A DNA stretch of 5,420 bases from Sedimentisphaerales bacterium (GCA_016932145.1 JAFGDI010000180.1:1-5420), one strand, 5' to 3'; counted from the stretch's first letter, positions 1 through 5,420 are shown. The notes: generated by a model not told the origin, from the sequence alone. Translations and numbers: made by a program.

Positions 1-520
1 ATCGAGGAGCACTTATCACCGCTGTCTCTTTTACTCCGGCAACCTGGGCAGGAACAACGGTCATAATTACTGTTGAGGGCAAAGGGGCTGAAGCGCCGGG
101 TACACACACTCCCACACGCCGCAGGGGGTTGTAGCGAACTCCCAGACGAGGACCATCGGGGTTCTGCCAGTCTGTCGGTGCTTTTATCTTTATCTTTTCC
201 TGATAATCACGCACATTTCTTATCGCCTGACGCAGGGCGGATAGCAGCTCAGCTGGTATGGCTTTATGTGCCTGCGCCAGTTCTGCATCCGATATACGCA
301 ACTGCTCAGGGGTCAGAATGACATTGTCAAATTTTTCACTGAAATGACACAGGGCTTTATCACCGCCGCTGCGCACCTGGTCAATTATCTCCCGAACCGT
401 CTCCTGACGAGATTGCTGGTTCATAAGTGAACCTTCCAGTGAAAACTTCTCTTTATATGCCTTCCACTGTGAGCTGAAGGTCGCTGACCGGCTTTCGATA
501 ATGTTGATTATTGGATTCAT
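1..520 (-). CDS. hisD: Histidinol dehydrogenase, N-terminal 173 residues (runs off the left edge)
   Basis: HisD catalyses the last two steps of histidine synthesis in the cytoplasm, oxidising L-histidinol to L-histidine with two NAD+ at a zinc site. Reading the minus strand from ATG 520 gives an open frame to the edge. Residues 41-65 (TVREIIDQVRSGGDKALCHFSEKFD) match the family N-terminus, where E. coli has a similar stretch ending RGDEALREYSAKFD. Residues 134-153 (RRVGVCVPGASAPL.STVIM), followed by VVPAQVAGVKETAVISAPR, match the signature E. coli reads as VGLYIPGGSAPLFSTVLM. The usual PGG is PGA here. The zinc ligands and catalytic Glu/His lie in the missing part, so activity cannot be judged. 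I chose ATG 520, which follows an in-frame stop at 530-532. ATG 424 has a better SD-like AAGG upstream but would leave only about 8 residues before the conserved block. The gene follows clpX by 126 nt and is not among other his genes. Confidence 0.93.
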   Translation of the reverse strand, partial: MNPIINIIESRSATFSSQWKAYKEKFSLEGSLMNQQSRQETVREIIDQVRSGGDKALCHFSEKFDNVILTPEQLRISDAELAQAHKAIPAELLSALRQAIRNVRDYQEKIKIKAPTDWQNPDGPRLGVRYNPLRRVGVCVPGASAPLPSTVIMTVVPAQVAGVKETAVISAPR

Positions 521-568
521 TTGTCTGTTTTATTCAGGGATATGCGTTGCTAATGTTCAAGAGCAAAC

Positions 569-633
569 CATAAAGGAAACTCATGGCATGATTTCATCTG
601 ACTCAGACTGGATCATCCTGAGTTACCTTTATG
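569..633 (-). repeat. 65-nt imperfect palindrome between clpX and hisD (long hairpin)
   Basis: The plus-strand arms are CATAAAGGAAACTCA (569-583) and TGAGTTACCTTTATG (619-633), complementary at 14 of 15 positions. The stem continues inward after small bulges: GG 585-586 pairs with CC 617-618, and ATGAT 588-592 pairs with ATCAT 612-616. This leaves a loop of about 15-19 nt. Outside the arms, AAAC (565-568) could pair with GTTT (637-640) across a 3-nt bulge. In the clpX transcript the hairpin starts 13 nt after the stop codon and ends 48 nt before hisD. No U-run follows it on either strand, so it is not a classic intrinsic terminator. It could be a 3'-end stabiliser or processing site, a U-poor terminator, or a miniature inverted-repeat element. 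No clear target-site duplication flanks it. Confidence 0.75.
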
Positions 634-646
634 ACTGTTTGTTTCT

Positions 647-1918
647 TCAGGCTGTCTTCTTACTGCTATCTTCCGGAAATATAGTCTTTTCTTTTCGTAC
701 TACTTCATCGGTAATAGTGTATTTGCCCTTGTTGCCAAAGTCCGGCAGCTTGTACATTATCTCAAGCATAAACTCTTCCATTACACCGCGAAGTGCCCGA
801 GCGCCCGTATCGCGTTTTATTGCCAGGCGAGCCACTTCAAACAGGGCCTCGCGTGCAAATTCAAGCGTGCATCCTTCCATTTCAAAAAACTTCTGGTACT
901 GCTTGGTTATGGCATTCTTGGGCTCGGTAAGTATATTTACCAGTGCATCTTCGTCCAGCGGTGACATTGATGCTATAATAGGCAGACGACCGATCAGCTC
1001 GGGTATCATACCAAAATGCACCAGATCCTGCGGCGTTACACTCTTGAGTATTTCCAGCGTTTCTTCGGCCTTGTTCCTCTCAATGATCTCTTCTGAGCCA
1101 AAACCGATCTGACTGTGACCCAGCCGTTTGCGAATTATTGTGTCCATGCCGGTAAATGTGCCGCCGCAGATAAATAATATCTGCGAAGTGTCCATTTGTA
1201 TATACTGCTGCTCCGGGTGCTTGCGGCCGCCCTGAGGTGGTATATTAGCTACTGTTCCTTCCAGCATCTTCAGTAATGACTGCTGCACGCCTTCACCTGA
1301 TACATCGCGGGTTATACTGACATTCTGATTGGTCTTGCCTATCTTGTCTATTTCGTCAATATATATTATACCTCGCTGTGCAGCCTCCAGATCAAATTCT
1401 GCCGCCTGTAACAATCTCAGCAGAATGTTCTCCACATCTTCGCCTACATAGCCAGCCTCTGTAAGTGTTGTAGCATCTGAAATGGCAAAGGGTACATCGA
1501 TGAACTTTGCCAGCGTTTTGGCAATTAGTGTCTTGCCTGAACCCGTAGGGCCAATTACCAGTACATTACTCTTTTCGATCTCAACTTCATTGTCGCCTGT
1601 CTGGCCCTGATTGAGTCTTTTGTAATGATTGTGTACTGCTACTGAAATACACTTCTTGGCATAGTCCTGGCCTATTACATATTTGTCCAGATGCTCTTTT
1701 ATCGAACGCGGTGATGGTATGTTCTCAAATGACTTACTCGGACCGCTTCCACCTTTTCTTTTCTCCTGACGAATTATCGTTGAACATAGCTCAACGCAAT
1801 CCGCACATATATATATATCATTTGGCCCTTCAATTATTGGGCTTACCTCTTTATCATTTTTGCCGCAAAAACTGCATTTGCTCATTCTGCGACGACCAGT
1901 ACCTTTGTTTTCGCTCAT
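647..1918 (-). CDS. clpX: ClpX, ATP-dependent unfoldase subunit of the ClpXP protease
   Basis: ClpX is the cytoplasmic AAA+ hexamer that recognises tagged or regulatory proteins, unfolds them and feeds them to ClpP. All hallmark elements are visible in its 423 residues, a normal length for the family. The N-terminal zinc domain has Cys 15, 18, 38 and 41. Walker A is GPTGSGKT (123-130), pore loop 1 is GYVG (156-159) and Walker B is IIYIDE (184-189). The RKH pore loop is at 232-234, the IGF loop that docks on ClpP at 271-273, the GRLP box at 310-313 and sensor 2 GARALR at 372-377. The start at 1918 gives an 11-residue lead before MSKC, like other ClpX proteins; Met12 (1885) is an alternative. 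The only SD-like sequence, AGGA, lies 1 nt from the ATG, too close to be typical. No clpP or tig gene is adjacent here. The intact IGF loop still implies a ClpP partner elsewhere. The 143-nt leader holds a stem-loop and a TATAAT box. Confidence 0.98.
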   Translation of the reverse strand: MSENKGTGRRRMSKCSFCGKNDKEVSPIIEGPNDIYICADCVELCSTIIRQEKRKGGSGPSKSFENIPSPRSIKEHLDKYVIGQDYAKKCISVAVHNHYKRLNQGQTGDNEVEIEKSNVLVIGPTGSGKTLIAKTLAKFIDVPFAISDATTLTEAGYVGEDVENILLRLLQAAEFDLEAAQRGIIYIDEIDKIGKTNQNVSITRDVSGEGVQQSLLKMLEGTVANIPPQGGRKHPEQQYIQMDTSQILFICGGTFTGMDTIIRKRLGHSQIGFGSEEIIERNKAEETLEILKSVTPQDLVHFGMIPELIGRLPIIASMSPLDEDALVNILTEPKNAITKQYQKFFEMEGCTLEFAREALFEVARLAIKRDTGARALRGVMEEFMLEIMYKLPDFGNKGKYTITDEVVRKEKTIFPEDSSKKTA

Positions 1919-1948
1919 TTCCTGAAGCTTTCTTTTCTGTCAGAAGTC

Positions 1949-1964
1949 ATCCCCCTCAGGGGAT
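1949..1964 (-). other. GC-rich stem-loop in the clpX leader
   Basis: ATCCCC (1949-1954) and GGGGAT (1959-1964) form a perfect 6-bp stem closed by a 4-nt loop. It begins 31 nt upstream of the clpX ATG. The surrounding leader is AT-rich, so the C/G block stands out. No T-run follows on either strand, so a terminator for the upstream membrane-protein gene is unlikely. It may shape the 5' UTR of clpX, but no function is shown by the sequence. Confidence 0.45.
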
Positions 1965-1997
1965 CATCTTACTGTATCTTTCTTTTAGTATCTTCTT

Positions 1998-2003
1998 ATT
2001 ATA
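1998..2003 (-). promoter_or_regulatory. Candidate -10 box of a clpX promoter
   Basis: On the minus strand this is a perfect TATAAT. The best -35 at usable spacing is CTGAAT (2022-2027, 18-nt spacer), only 3 of 6 to consensus, so the promoter is uncertain. A start near 1991 would give a leader of about 72 nt that includes the GC-rich stem-loop. I see no clear heat-shock (sigma-32 type) element. Read-through from the gene at 2062-2406 is the alternative. Confidence 0.35.
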
Positions 2004-2061
2004 GTCTTATAAAACGCCAGAATTCAGGTTTTTATTAAATCCTGTCTTTCTGGTATGAAAT

Positions 2062-2406
2062 TTATTTTCCGCTCTCTTTAATATACGCTTGTCTTAACTG
2101 CTGATATTCCTGCTGACTTATCAGACCTTTTTTTTGCATTTCCTGCAATTCGGTCAGGCTAAATGAGCTATCCTTTTCATTGCTTATTACGCCCAGTTCT
2201 CTACGCCATTTACTCAGACGCATTATTGACCAGCCTGCAAATAACAGGGACACTATAACCACAACTATAAGACCTATAACCCACGCCAGATCAGATAGTT
2301 GCGCTTTTCCAGTACCCTGAACACCATTATACCCCATATCTGCCGCACCGGCAATTGGATTACCCGGCTCCAGGGTCGCTAATATTGTCGTGTCTGATGT
2401 TAACAT
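2062..2406 (-). CDS. Small single-pass membrane protein with SHOCT-like C-terminal tail
   Basis: I do not recognise a named gene here. The 114-residue product has a mildly hydrophobic N-terminal segment of about 38 residues. One strong transmembrane helix follows (about 39-60, LAWVIGLIVVVIVSLLFAGW), then a basic patch (RLSKWRRE, 63-70). By the positive-inside rule the N-terminus should be outside and the C-terminus cytoplasmic. Residues 82-109 (FSLTELQEMQKKGLISQQEY...) look like a SHOCT-type short helical hairpin: Leu-rich helix, Gly turn, Ile-Ser, then Glu/Gln-Glu-Tyr. In known families this kind of domain ends many small membrane proteins and may mediate oligomerisation. The first ATG has no SD sequence, but a strong promoter ends only 9 nt upstream, which supports a near-leaderless mRNA using this start. 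The gene lies 143 nt upstream of clpX on the same strand. Function, and any link to ClpX, is unknown. Confidence 0.8.
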   Translation of the reverse strand: MLTSDTTILATLEPGNPIAGAADMGYNGVQGTGKAQLSDLAWVIGLIVVVIVSLLFAGWSIMRLSKWRRELGVISNEKDSSFSLTELQEMQKKGLISQQEYQQLRQAYIKESGK

Positions 2407-2415
2407 TATCGTTAT

Positions 2416-2444
2416 TTTATATGAGAAATGCCGGTTTTAGTCAA
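2416..2444 (-). promoter_or_regulatory. Strong sigma-70-type promoter for the small membrane protein gene
   Basis: On the minus strand the -35 is TTGACT (2439-2444), the spacer is exactly 17 nt and the -10 is TATAAA (2416-2421), each 5 of 6 to consensus. The expected start point is the A at about 2409, three nt before the ATG at 2406, so the leader would be nearly absent. This is the best promoter match I found in the window. A second, perfect TATAAT lies farther upstream on the same strand at 2463-2468, with a poorer -35 (GTGTCA, 2485-2490, 16-nt spacer). Confidence 0.65.
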
Positions 2445-2492
2445 GCTAATAACCACGCTCCTATTATAAGCCTCACCAGTTCTATGACACTT

Positions 2493-2504
2493 ATAACATG
2501 TTAT
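2493..2504. promoter_or_regulatory. 12-bp perfect palindrome, operator-like
   Basis: ATAACATGTTAT is identical on both strands. It lies in the gap between two divergent genes, about 50 bp upstream of the leftward -35 and just before the candidate rightward -35. That placement suits a dimeric regulator affecting either side, but no known operator consensus is recognised. Palindromes of this size can occur by chance in AT-rich DNA. Confidence 0.35.
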
Positions 2505-2509
2505 TTTAT

Positions 2510-2538
2510 TAGACATGCAAGCGGCCATCTGGTAATAT
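2510..2538 (+). promoter_or_regulatory. Candidate promoter for proC
   Basis: TAGACA (2510-2515, 5 of 6 to the -35 consensus) and TAATAT (2533-2538, 4 of 6 to the -10 consensus) are separated by 17 nt. The start would be near 2545, giving a leader of about 73 nt. This is the best rightward pairing found in the gap. The TATACT boxes closer to the gene (2577-2582, 2597-2602) lack a matching -35. Confidence 0.35.
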
Positions 2539-2555
2539 TAAACGGTTCAACTGCC

Positions 2556-2565
2556 GATCATGATC
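2556..2565. promoter_or_regulatory. 10-bp perfect palindrome in the proC leader
   Basis: GATCATGATC reads the same on both strands. It shares the CATG centre with the larger palindrome about 62 bp away. It would sit just downstream of the candidate proC start point. It contains two GATC sites, so methylation is another possible reading. Function is not shown. Confidence 0.25.
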
Positions 2566-2574
2566 TGGTAGGTG

Positions 2575-2602
2575 ATTATACTGAATTTAACAGAATTATA
2601 CT
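2575..2602. repeat. Two direct ATTATACT repeats exactly 20 bp apart
   Basis: ATTATACT occurs at 2575-2582 and 2595-2602. On the minus strand each copy reads AGTATAAT, containing a perfect TATAAT, and on the plus strand TATACT. The 20-bp period is about two helical turns, which fits tandem binding sites on one face of the DNA. It could equally be two -10-like boxes. Neither copy has a good -35 at 16-18 nt on either strand. Confidence 0.35.
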
Positions 2603-2617
2603 CAGAACTTGCAAAAA

Positions 2618-3415
2618 ATGATTAAAATAGGTTTTATAGGTTGCGGCAAAATGGCCCAGGTACTTATTGGGGCATTTATCAATGGTGGTGTTATTGCCGC
2701 CGACGAGGTCATATGCTCTGATATCAATCACGATTTATTAAATGATGTTAGTAAATCTCTGGGCGTTATGACTACCTCTGATAATGCCTATGTATTTGAT
2801 AATGCTCAGGTTATATTCCTTGCAATCAAGCCCCAGTCTTTCCCCCAGGCCATTGTCCACTGTCAGAGCAAACTTAATGACCATCATGTTATTGTTTCAA
2901 TTATGGCTGGTGTTACTATTGATAAGATCAAGGCCTGTTTGCCCGCTCCGGTGGTAAGGGTTATGCCTAATACTCCCTGTCTCGTTGGTCAGATGGCAGC
3001 AGGTTATGCTGTCGGTACCGGCGTGAGTGCGGAGATGGTCGCTTTCATCGAAAAACTGCTCAATTGTGCAGGGCTGGCTATTAAAGTTGACGAAAAACAG
3101 TTAGATGCTGTTACTGGTCTTAGTGGTTCTGGACCTGCTTTCGTTGCCTGCCTCATCAAACATTTTATTGACGCCGGCAGTTCTCTGGGATTAAACCCAA
3201 ATGATGCCCGCCAACTGGCTTTACAGACTTTTGCTGGTACCGCGGTCTTACTACAGAAAAAAGAACTTTCACCCGAAAAATTGATCGAGATGGTTTCTTC
3301 ACCCAATGGCACGACCGTCGCCGGTCGTGAAATATTAGAAACTTCCGATGTGGGCGATGTGATTATCAGAACTGTAACCCGGGCCGCACAAAGAAGTGAG
3401 GAACTCTCGCAATAG
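2618..3415 (+). CDS. proC: Pyrroline-5-carboxylate reductase
   Basis: ProC reduces 1-pyrroline-5-carboxylate to L-proline with NAD(P)H in the cytoplasm, the final step of proline synthesis. The 265-residue product has the family's usual length. The N-terminal Rossmann motif GFIGCGKMA (5-13) follows directly after MIKI. Further family blocks are FLAIKPQ (67-73), VRVMPNTP (113-120), DAVTGLSGSGPAFV (163-176) and SPNGTTVAG (228-236), where many relatives have SPGGTT. The helical C-terminal dimerisation domain is complete, ending RAAQRSEELSQ. I chose ATG 2618, because ProC normally begins only a few residues before the GFIGCG motif. An in-frame TTG at 2609 would add three residues. No SD sequence precedes either start. 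The gene is divergent from the small membrane protein and leads the rightward group. Confidence 0.97.
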   Translation: MIKIGFIGCGKMAQVLIGAFINGGVIAADEVICSDINHDLLNDVSKSLGVMTTSDNAYVFDNAQVIFLAIKPQSFPQAIVHCQSKLNDHHVIVSIMAGVTIDKIKACLPAPVVRVMPNTPCLVGQMAAGYAVGTGVSAEMVAFIEKLLNCAGLAIKVDEKQLDAVTGLSGSGPAFVACLIKHFIDAGSSLGLNPNDARQLALQTFAGTAVLLQKKELSPEKLIEMVSSPNGTTVAGREILETSDVGDVIIRTVTRAAQRSEELSQ

Positions 3416-3434
3416 TGACCACAGTGATAGTCTT

Positions 3435-3465
3435 TGCTGTAACGCTCAGCAGTTTTGCATTTTTT
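3435..3465 (+). terminator. Weak terminator- or attenuator-like hairpin after proC
   Basis: TGCTG (3435-3439) and CAGCA (3447-3451) form a 5-bp stem with a 7-nt loop. It is followed by a T-rich tract, TTTTGCATTTTTT, from 3453. The stem is short and the T tract is interrupted, so at most partial termination is expected between proC and the next gene. Placement 20 nt after the proC stop fits that role. Confidence 0.3.
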
Positions 3466-3494
3466 ATCGAGAGACAGAAACAGGTAGTTTATAC

Positions 3495-4511
3495 ATGGAA
3501 TTTGCTCCAATACAATTTAAACCAATATTAAAAGAACGGGTCTGGGGCTCCGGGTTATTTAATAGCTTATTCAAAAAAACTCACTCTGATGAACCGATTG
3601 GTGAATGCTGGCTTATGGCAGATACTCCTGAGGATGAATCAGTTATTTGTGGTGGTATTTTTGATGGCAAAACTTTTAAATGGTTTCTACAGGAATATGG
3701 AGAGGCTTTTGGCTTTACTCCCCAGCAATGTATGGGATTGTTCAGCCTTACAGTTAAGTATCTCGACGCCGGCGATACTCTCAGTGTCCAGGTTCAGCCT
3801 GATCTTGAAGTAAGTCGTAAATACTCTCAGGTCAGACCTTTGGTCGAATGCTGGTATATAATTGAGGCCAGACAGGATGCCTTTATTTATGCCGGACTTA
3901 ATGATGGTATTGTGCGTGATGATATGGAAAAGGCATTGCAAGCGGGTACTGTGGGGGAACTGCTTTATAAAAAAAAGGTTGCAAAAGGCGATTTCTTCTT
4001 TATCCAGCCCGGCATGGTTCATGCCTTGGGCGCTGGTATAATTGCCGCTGAAATTTCAACCTGGCCGGGTATCTCATTTCGACTTTACGATTGGAACCGC
4101 GTTGATAGCAGAGGTCTTAGCAGAACATTACATGTTAATGAGGCTCTTGAATCAATATACTTTGCTGATTCTATTATGCCCGAAGATATCTCACCGGCTT
4201 TTGTCGCTCATGGCCATTTAGAAGCCGTTGTCGAAATGCTTGGTGAAGGACGAACTCTGGTCGATTGCCCTTATTTTACTGTCGCCGAAGTTAAACTCAG
4301 CAAAGGTGAACATTTATTTAAAACCGCTATGCCCATAATATTTACAACTGTATCGGGCGTTTCCCGTTTAAGTAATAAAACATATCCAGAGCAGTTTGTT
4401 AACCTCGCTTTTGGCTCGGGTGCTATTTTCCCCGCTACTCAGCATGGTAAGATAGAAGTTGAAGAAGAAGCTGTTCTGCTTATGTGCATTGTTGGAACTA
4501 TAACCGAATAA
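3495..4511 (+). CDS. manA: Class I mannose-6-phosphate isomerase (altered zinc site)
   Basis: ManA interconverts mannose 6-phosphate and fructose 6-phosphate, linking mannose use and GDP-mannose synthesis to glycolysis. The 338-residue product resembles the short bacterial class I cupin form (B. subtilis ManA is about 315). It has PILKERVWGSGLF (10-22), IGECW (35-39), FSLTVKYLDAGDTLSVQV (83-100), VECWYI (117-122), QPGMVHALGAG (171-181) and FRLYDWNR (195-202), then a second cupin half. Of the usual metal ligands, Glu118 (VECW) and His176 (MVHAL) are present. The His of the family's QVHPD motif is Gln101 (QVQPD, codon 3795-3797). The usual acidic QxSD-type stretch before the FRLYD block is STWPGIS. 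The enzyme may bind metal differently or have drifted in activity. I chose ATG 3495, where the family begins; AGG lies about 11 nt upstream. A GTG at 3396 would overlap proC and add 33 unrelated residues. Confidence 0.88.
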   Translation: MEFAPIQFKPILKERVWGSGLFNSLFKKTHSDEPIGECWLMADTPEDESVICGGIFDGKTFKWFLQEYGEAFGFTPQQCMGLFSLTVKYLDAGDTLSVQVQPDLEVSRKYSQVRPLVECWYIIEARQDAFIYAGLNDGIVRDDMEKALQAGTVGELLYKKKVAKGDFFFIQPGMVHALGAGIIAAEISTWPGISFRLYDWNRVDSRGLSRTLHVNEALESIYFADSIMPEDISPAFVAHGHLEAVVEMLGEGRTLVDCPYFTVAEVKLSKGEHLFKTAMPIIFTTVSGVSRLSNKTYPEQFVNLAFGSGAIFPATQHGKIEVEEEAVLLMCIVGTITE

Positions 4512-4555
4512 CCGTTGGTGGTTATCAATATTATTAACCGTAGTGATTACTGGTT
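4508..4555 (+). promoter_or_regulatory. Competing small stem-loops between manA and the pseudouridine synthase
   Basis: Four short segments can pair in alternative ways. ATAACC (4508-4513, overlapping the manA stop) pairs with GGTTAT (4520-4525). GGTTA (4520-4524) also pairs with TAACC (4535-4539). AACC..AGT (4536-4544) pairs with ACTGGTT (4549-4555), ending 1 nt before the GGAG ribosome site of the next gene. Stems are only 5-7 bp, so stability is doubtful. The 1:2, 2:3, 3:4 order is what an attenuator or translational-coupling switch looks like. TAACC also occurs in a third place at 4501-4505, within the manA end. Confidence 0.3.
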
Positions 4556-4556
4556 T

Positions 4557-4560
4557 GGAG
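4557..4560 (+). promoter_or_regulatory. Ribosome binding site GGAG setting the start at 4570
   Basis: GGAG lies 9 nt before the first of two tandem ATG codons (4570 and 4573), favouring 4570. It is the only well-placed Shine-Dalgarno sequence among the six genes in the window. Confidence 0.6.
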
Positions 4561-4569
4561 ATCTATATT

Positions 4570-5420
4570 ATGATGGAAAGATTACAGAAAGTTATGGCTG
4601 AGGCTGGAATTGATTCCAGACGCCATTGTGAAGAAATTATCGCTGAAGGGCGGGTAACTGTTAACGGGGTTGTTGTTACTGAATTGCCCTTTATGGTCGA
4701 TAAGTTTAAAGATCGGATTATCGTCGATGAACGACGCATTCGCTTCGATAAAAAAGTATATTATCTGCTCCATAAACCTAAAAATGTTATCTGCACTAAT
4801 TACGACCCAGATAATCGTCGCAGAACTATTGACCTGCTCCCTGGCGTTAAAGAACGAGTTTATTCTGTTGGCAGACTTGATGCCGATTCCCAGGGGCTGG
4901 TCCTGATGACCAATGATGGTGAATTGGCAAATGAACTCACTCACCCTCGCTATGGTGTGCCTAAAACTTATATCGCCGAAATCGATGCCTGTATCGATGG
5001 TAATGATATCGAGAGACTTAAACGGGGTTTCTTCATTTCTCGTGATGGTATTGCATCTATGGACTCTGTGAAGATCATTAAGAGAGAACGAAAATATTCT
5101 CTCATTGAAATAACACTCAGAGAAGGACGCAATCGCCAGATACGACGCATGCTGCTCAAGCTCGGACATGAAGTTAAAAAACTCACACGCGTTTCTTTTG
5201 GCACTTTGACTTTACGAGGCTGCGGTGTTGGCAAACATCGTGAATTGAAACCTCAGGAAGTTGAAGAACTTAAAAAGTCTGTGGAAAAGTACAAGGCTAT
5301 CGCTCTGACTGATTCTAAAAAGAAAAGAAAGATGCCCGCTTTACCCAAGCCCGCAGCAATAAAGGAAACGGAAGAATTTACTCTCCCTAAACCTAAACCG
5401 AAAAGAGAATTACGCGCAGC
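4570..5420 (+). CDS. rluB: RsuA/RluB-family rRNA pseudouridine synthase (C-terminal tail runs off the right edge)
   Basis: This enzyme converts a specific rRNA uridine to pseudouridine. RluB, the closest match by tail and motif, acts on 23S rRNA, but the target cannot be fixed from sequence alone. The 283 visible residues start with an S4 RNA-binding domain (about 3-60, with ERLQKVMAEAGIDSRR and EGRVTVNG). The catalytic domain follows: YYLLHKPKNVICTN (64-77), catalytic Asp104 in VGRLDADSQGLVLMTNDGEL (100-119), YGVPKTYIAEI (128-138) and EGRNRQIRRML (185-195). The catalytic loop has DADSQGL where many relatives have D..T.GL; this is common variation. From about 246 the protein becomes a Lys/Pro-rich, probably disordered tail (KKKRKMPALPKP, TLPKPKPKRE) as in RluB. 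It has no stop before the edge. It begins 58 nt after manA with a good GGAG site. Confidence 0.93.
   Translation, partial: MMERLQKVMAEAGIDSRRHCEEIIAEGRVTVNGVVVTELPFMVDKFKDRIIVDERRIRFDKKVYYLLHKPKNVICTNYDPDNRRRTIDLLPGVKERVYSVGRLDADSQGLVLMTNDGELANELTHPRYGVPKTYIAEIDACIDGNDIERLKRGFFISRDGIASMDSVKIIKRERKYSLIEITLREGRNRQIRRMLLKLGHEVKKLTRVSFGTLTLRGCGVGKHRELKPQEVEELKKSVEKYKAIALTDSKKKRKMPALPKPAAIKETEEFTLPKPKPKRELRA

Noticed and set aside
73..321. Plus-strand 82-residue open frame
   Set aside because: It is the complement of the hisD coding region, whose minus-strand translation matches the family block by block.
601..623. Short hairpin ACTCAG/CTGAGT as a clpX terminator
   Set aside because: It has only a 6-bp stem, no T-run follows, and the larger palindrome at 569-633 uses the same 3' arm with far more pairs.
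501..1112. Plus-strand 203-residue open frame
   Set aside because: It lies antisense to the well-supported clpX and the start of hisD, is Ser/Ile-rich in the way of a shadow frame, and matches no family I know.
3396..3494. GTG-started N-terminal extension of manA overlapping proC
   Set aside because: The 33 extra residues are unlike the family N-terminus, and ATG 3495 places the conserved PILKERVWG at the expected distance.
4582..5169. Minus-strand 195-residue open frame
   Set aside because: It is antisense to the pseudouridine synthase, which has all catalytic motifs in the plus-strand frame.
5359..5369. ATAAAGGAAAC, a second partial copy of the 569-583 palindrome arm
   Set aside because: It is an 11-nt match inside Lys-rich coding sequence with no partner arm nearby, so chance is the better explanation.
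1..5420. A novel defence, mobile or CRISPR-like system
   Set aside because: All six genes are housekeeping or small membrane types. There are no repeat arrays, integrases, nucleases or toxin-antitoxin pairs in any frame I read.

Overview
This window carries six bacterial protein-coding genes, arranged as two divergent groups of three around an AT-rich regulatory gap at about 2407-2617. Gene content is mostly housekeeping. The ClpX protein has a stretch reading VANIPPQGGRKHPEQQY and a linker reading GQDYAKK..SVAVHNHYKR. The pseudouridine synthase has a 'CTNYDPDNRRRTIDLLP' stretch. These, with a small membrane protein carrying a SHOCT-like tail, resemble what I remember of Planctomycetota, possibly Phycisphaerae. 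That assignment is inference from remembered family sequences, not a search.

Leftward (minus-strand) group: a small single-pass membrane protein with a SHOCT-like C-terminus (2062-2406), then clpX (647-1918, complete), then the first 173 codons of hisD (1-520, running off the left edge). The promoter of the membrane protein is unusually clear (TTGACT-17-TATAAA) and sits so close to the ATG that the mRNA should be almost leaderless. A strong 65-nt imperfect palindrome (569-633) lies between clpX and hisD.

Rightward (plus-strand) group: proC (2618-3415, complete), a class I mannose-6-phosphate isomerase (3495-4511, complete), and an RsuA/RluB-family pseudouridine synthase (4570 to the right edge, C-terminal tail incomplete). 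Gaps are 79 and 58 nt, so co-transcription is plausible. Each gap has stem-loop potential that could tune expression. The isomerase carries Gln where the family has a zinc-binding His.

The genes do not form one pathway. They cover protein quality control (ClpX), histidine and proline biosynthesis (HisD, ProC), hexose-phosphate interconversion (ManA) and rRNA modification (RluB-like). I see no CRISPR, tRNA, rRNA, transposase, phage or toxin-antitoxin signature. The points worth a second look are intergenic structures, the near-leaderless start and the altered metal site. No stretch longer than about 215 nt lacks a gene.
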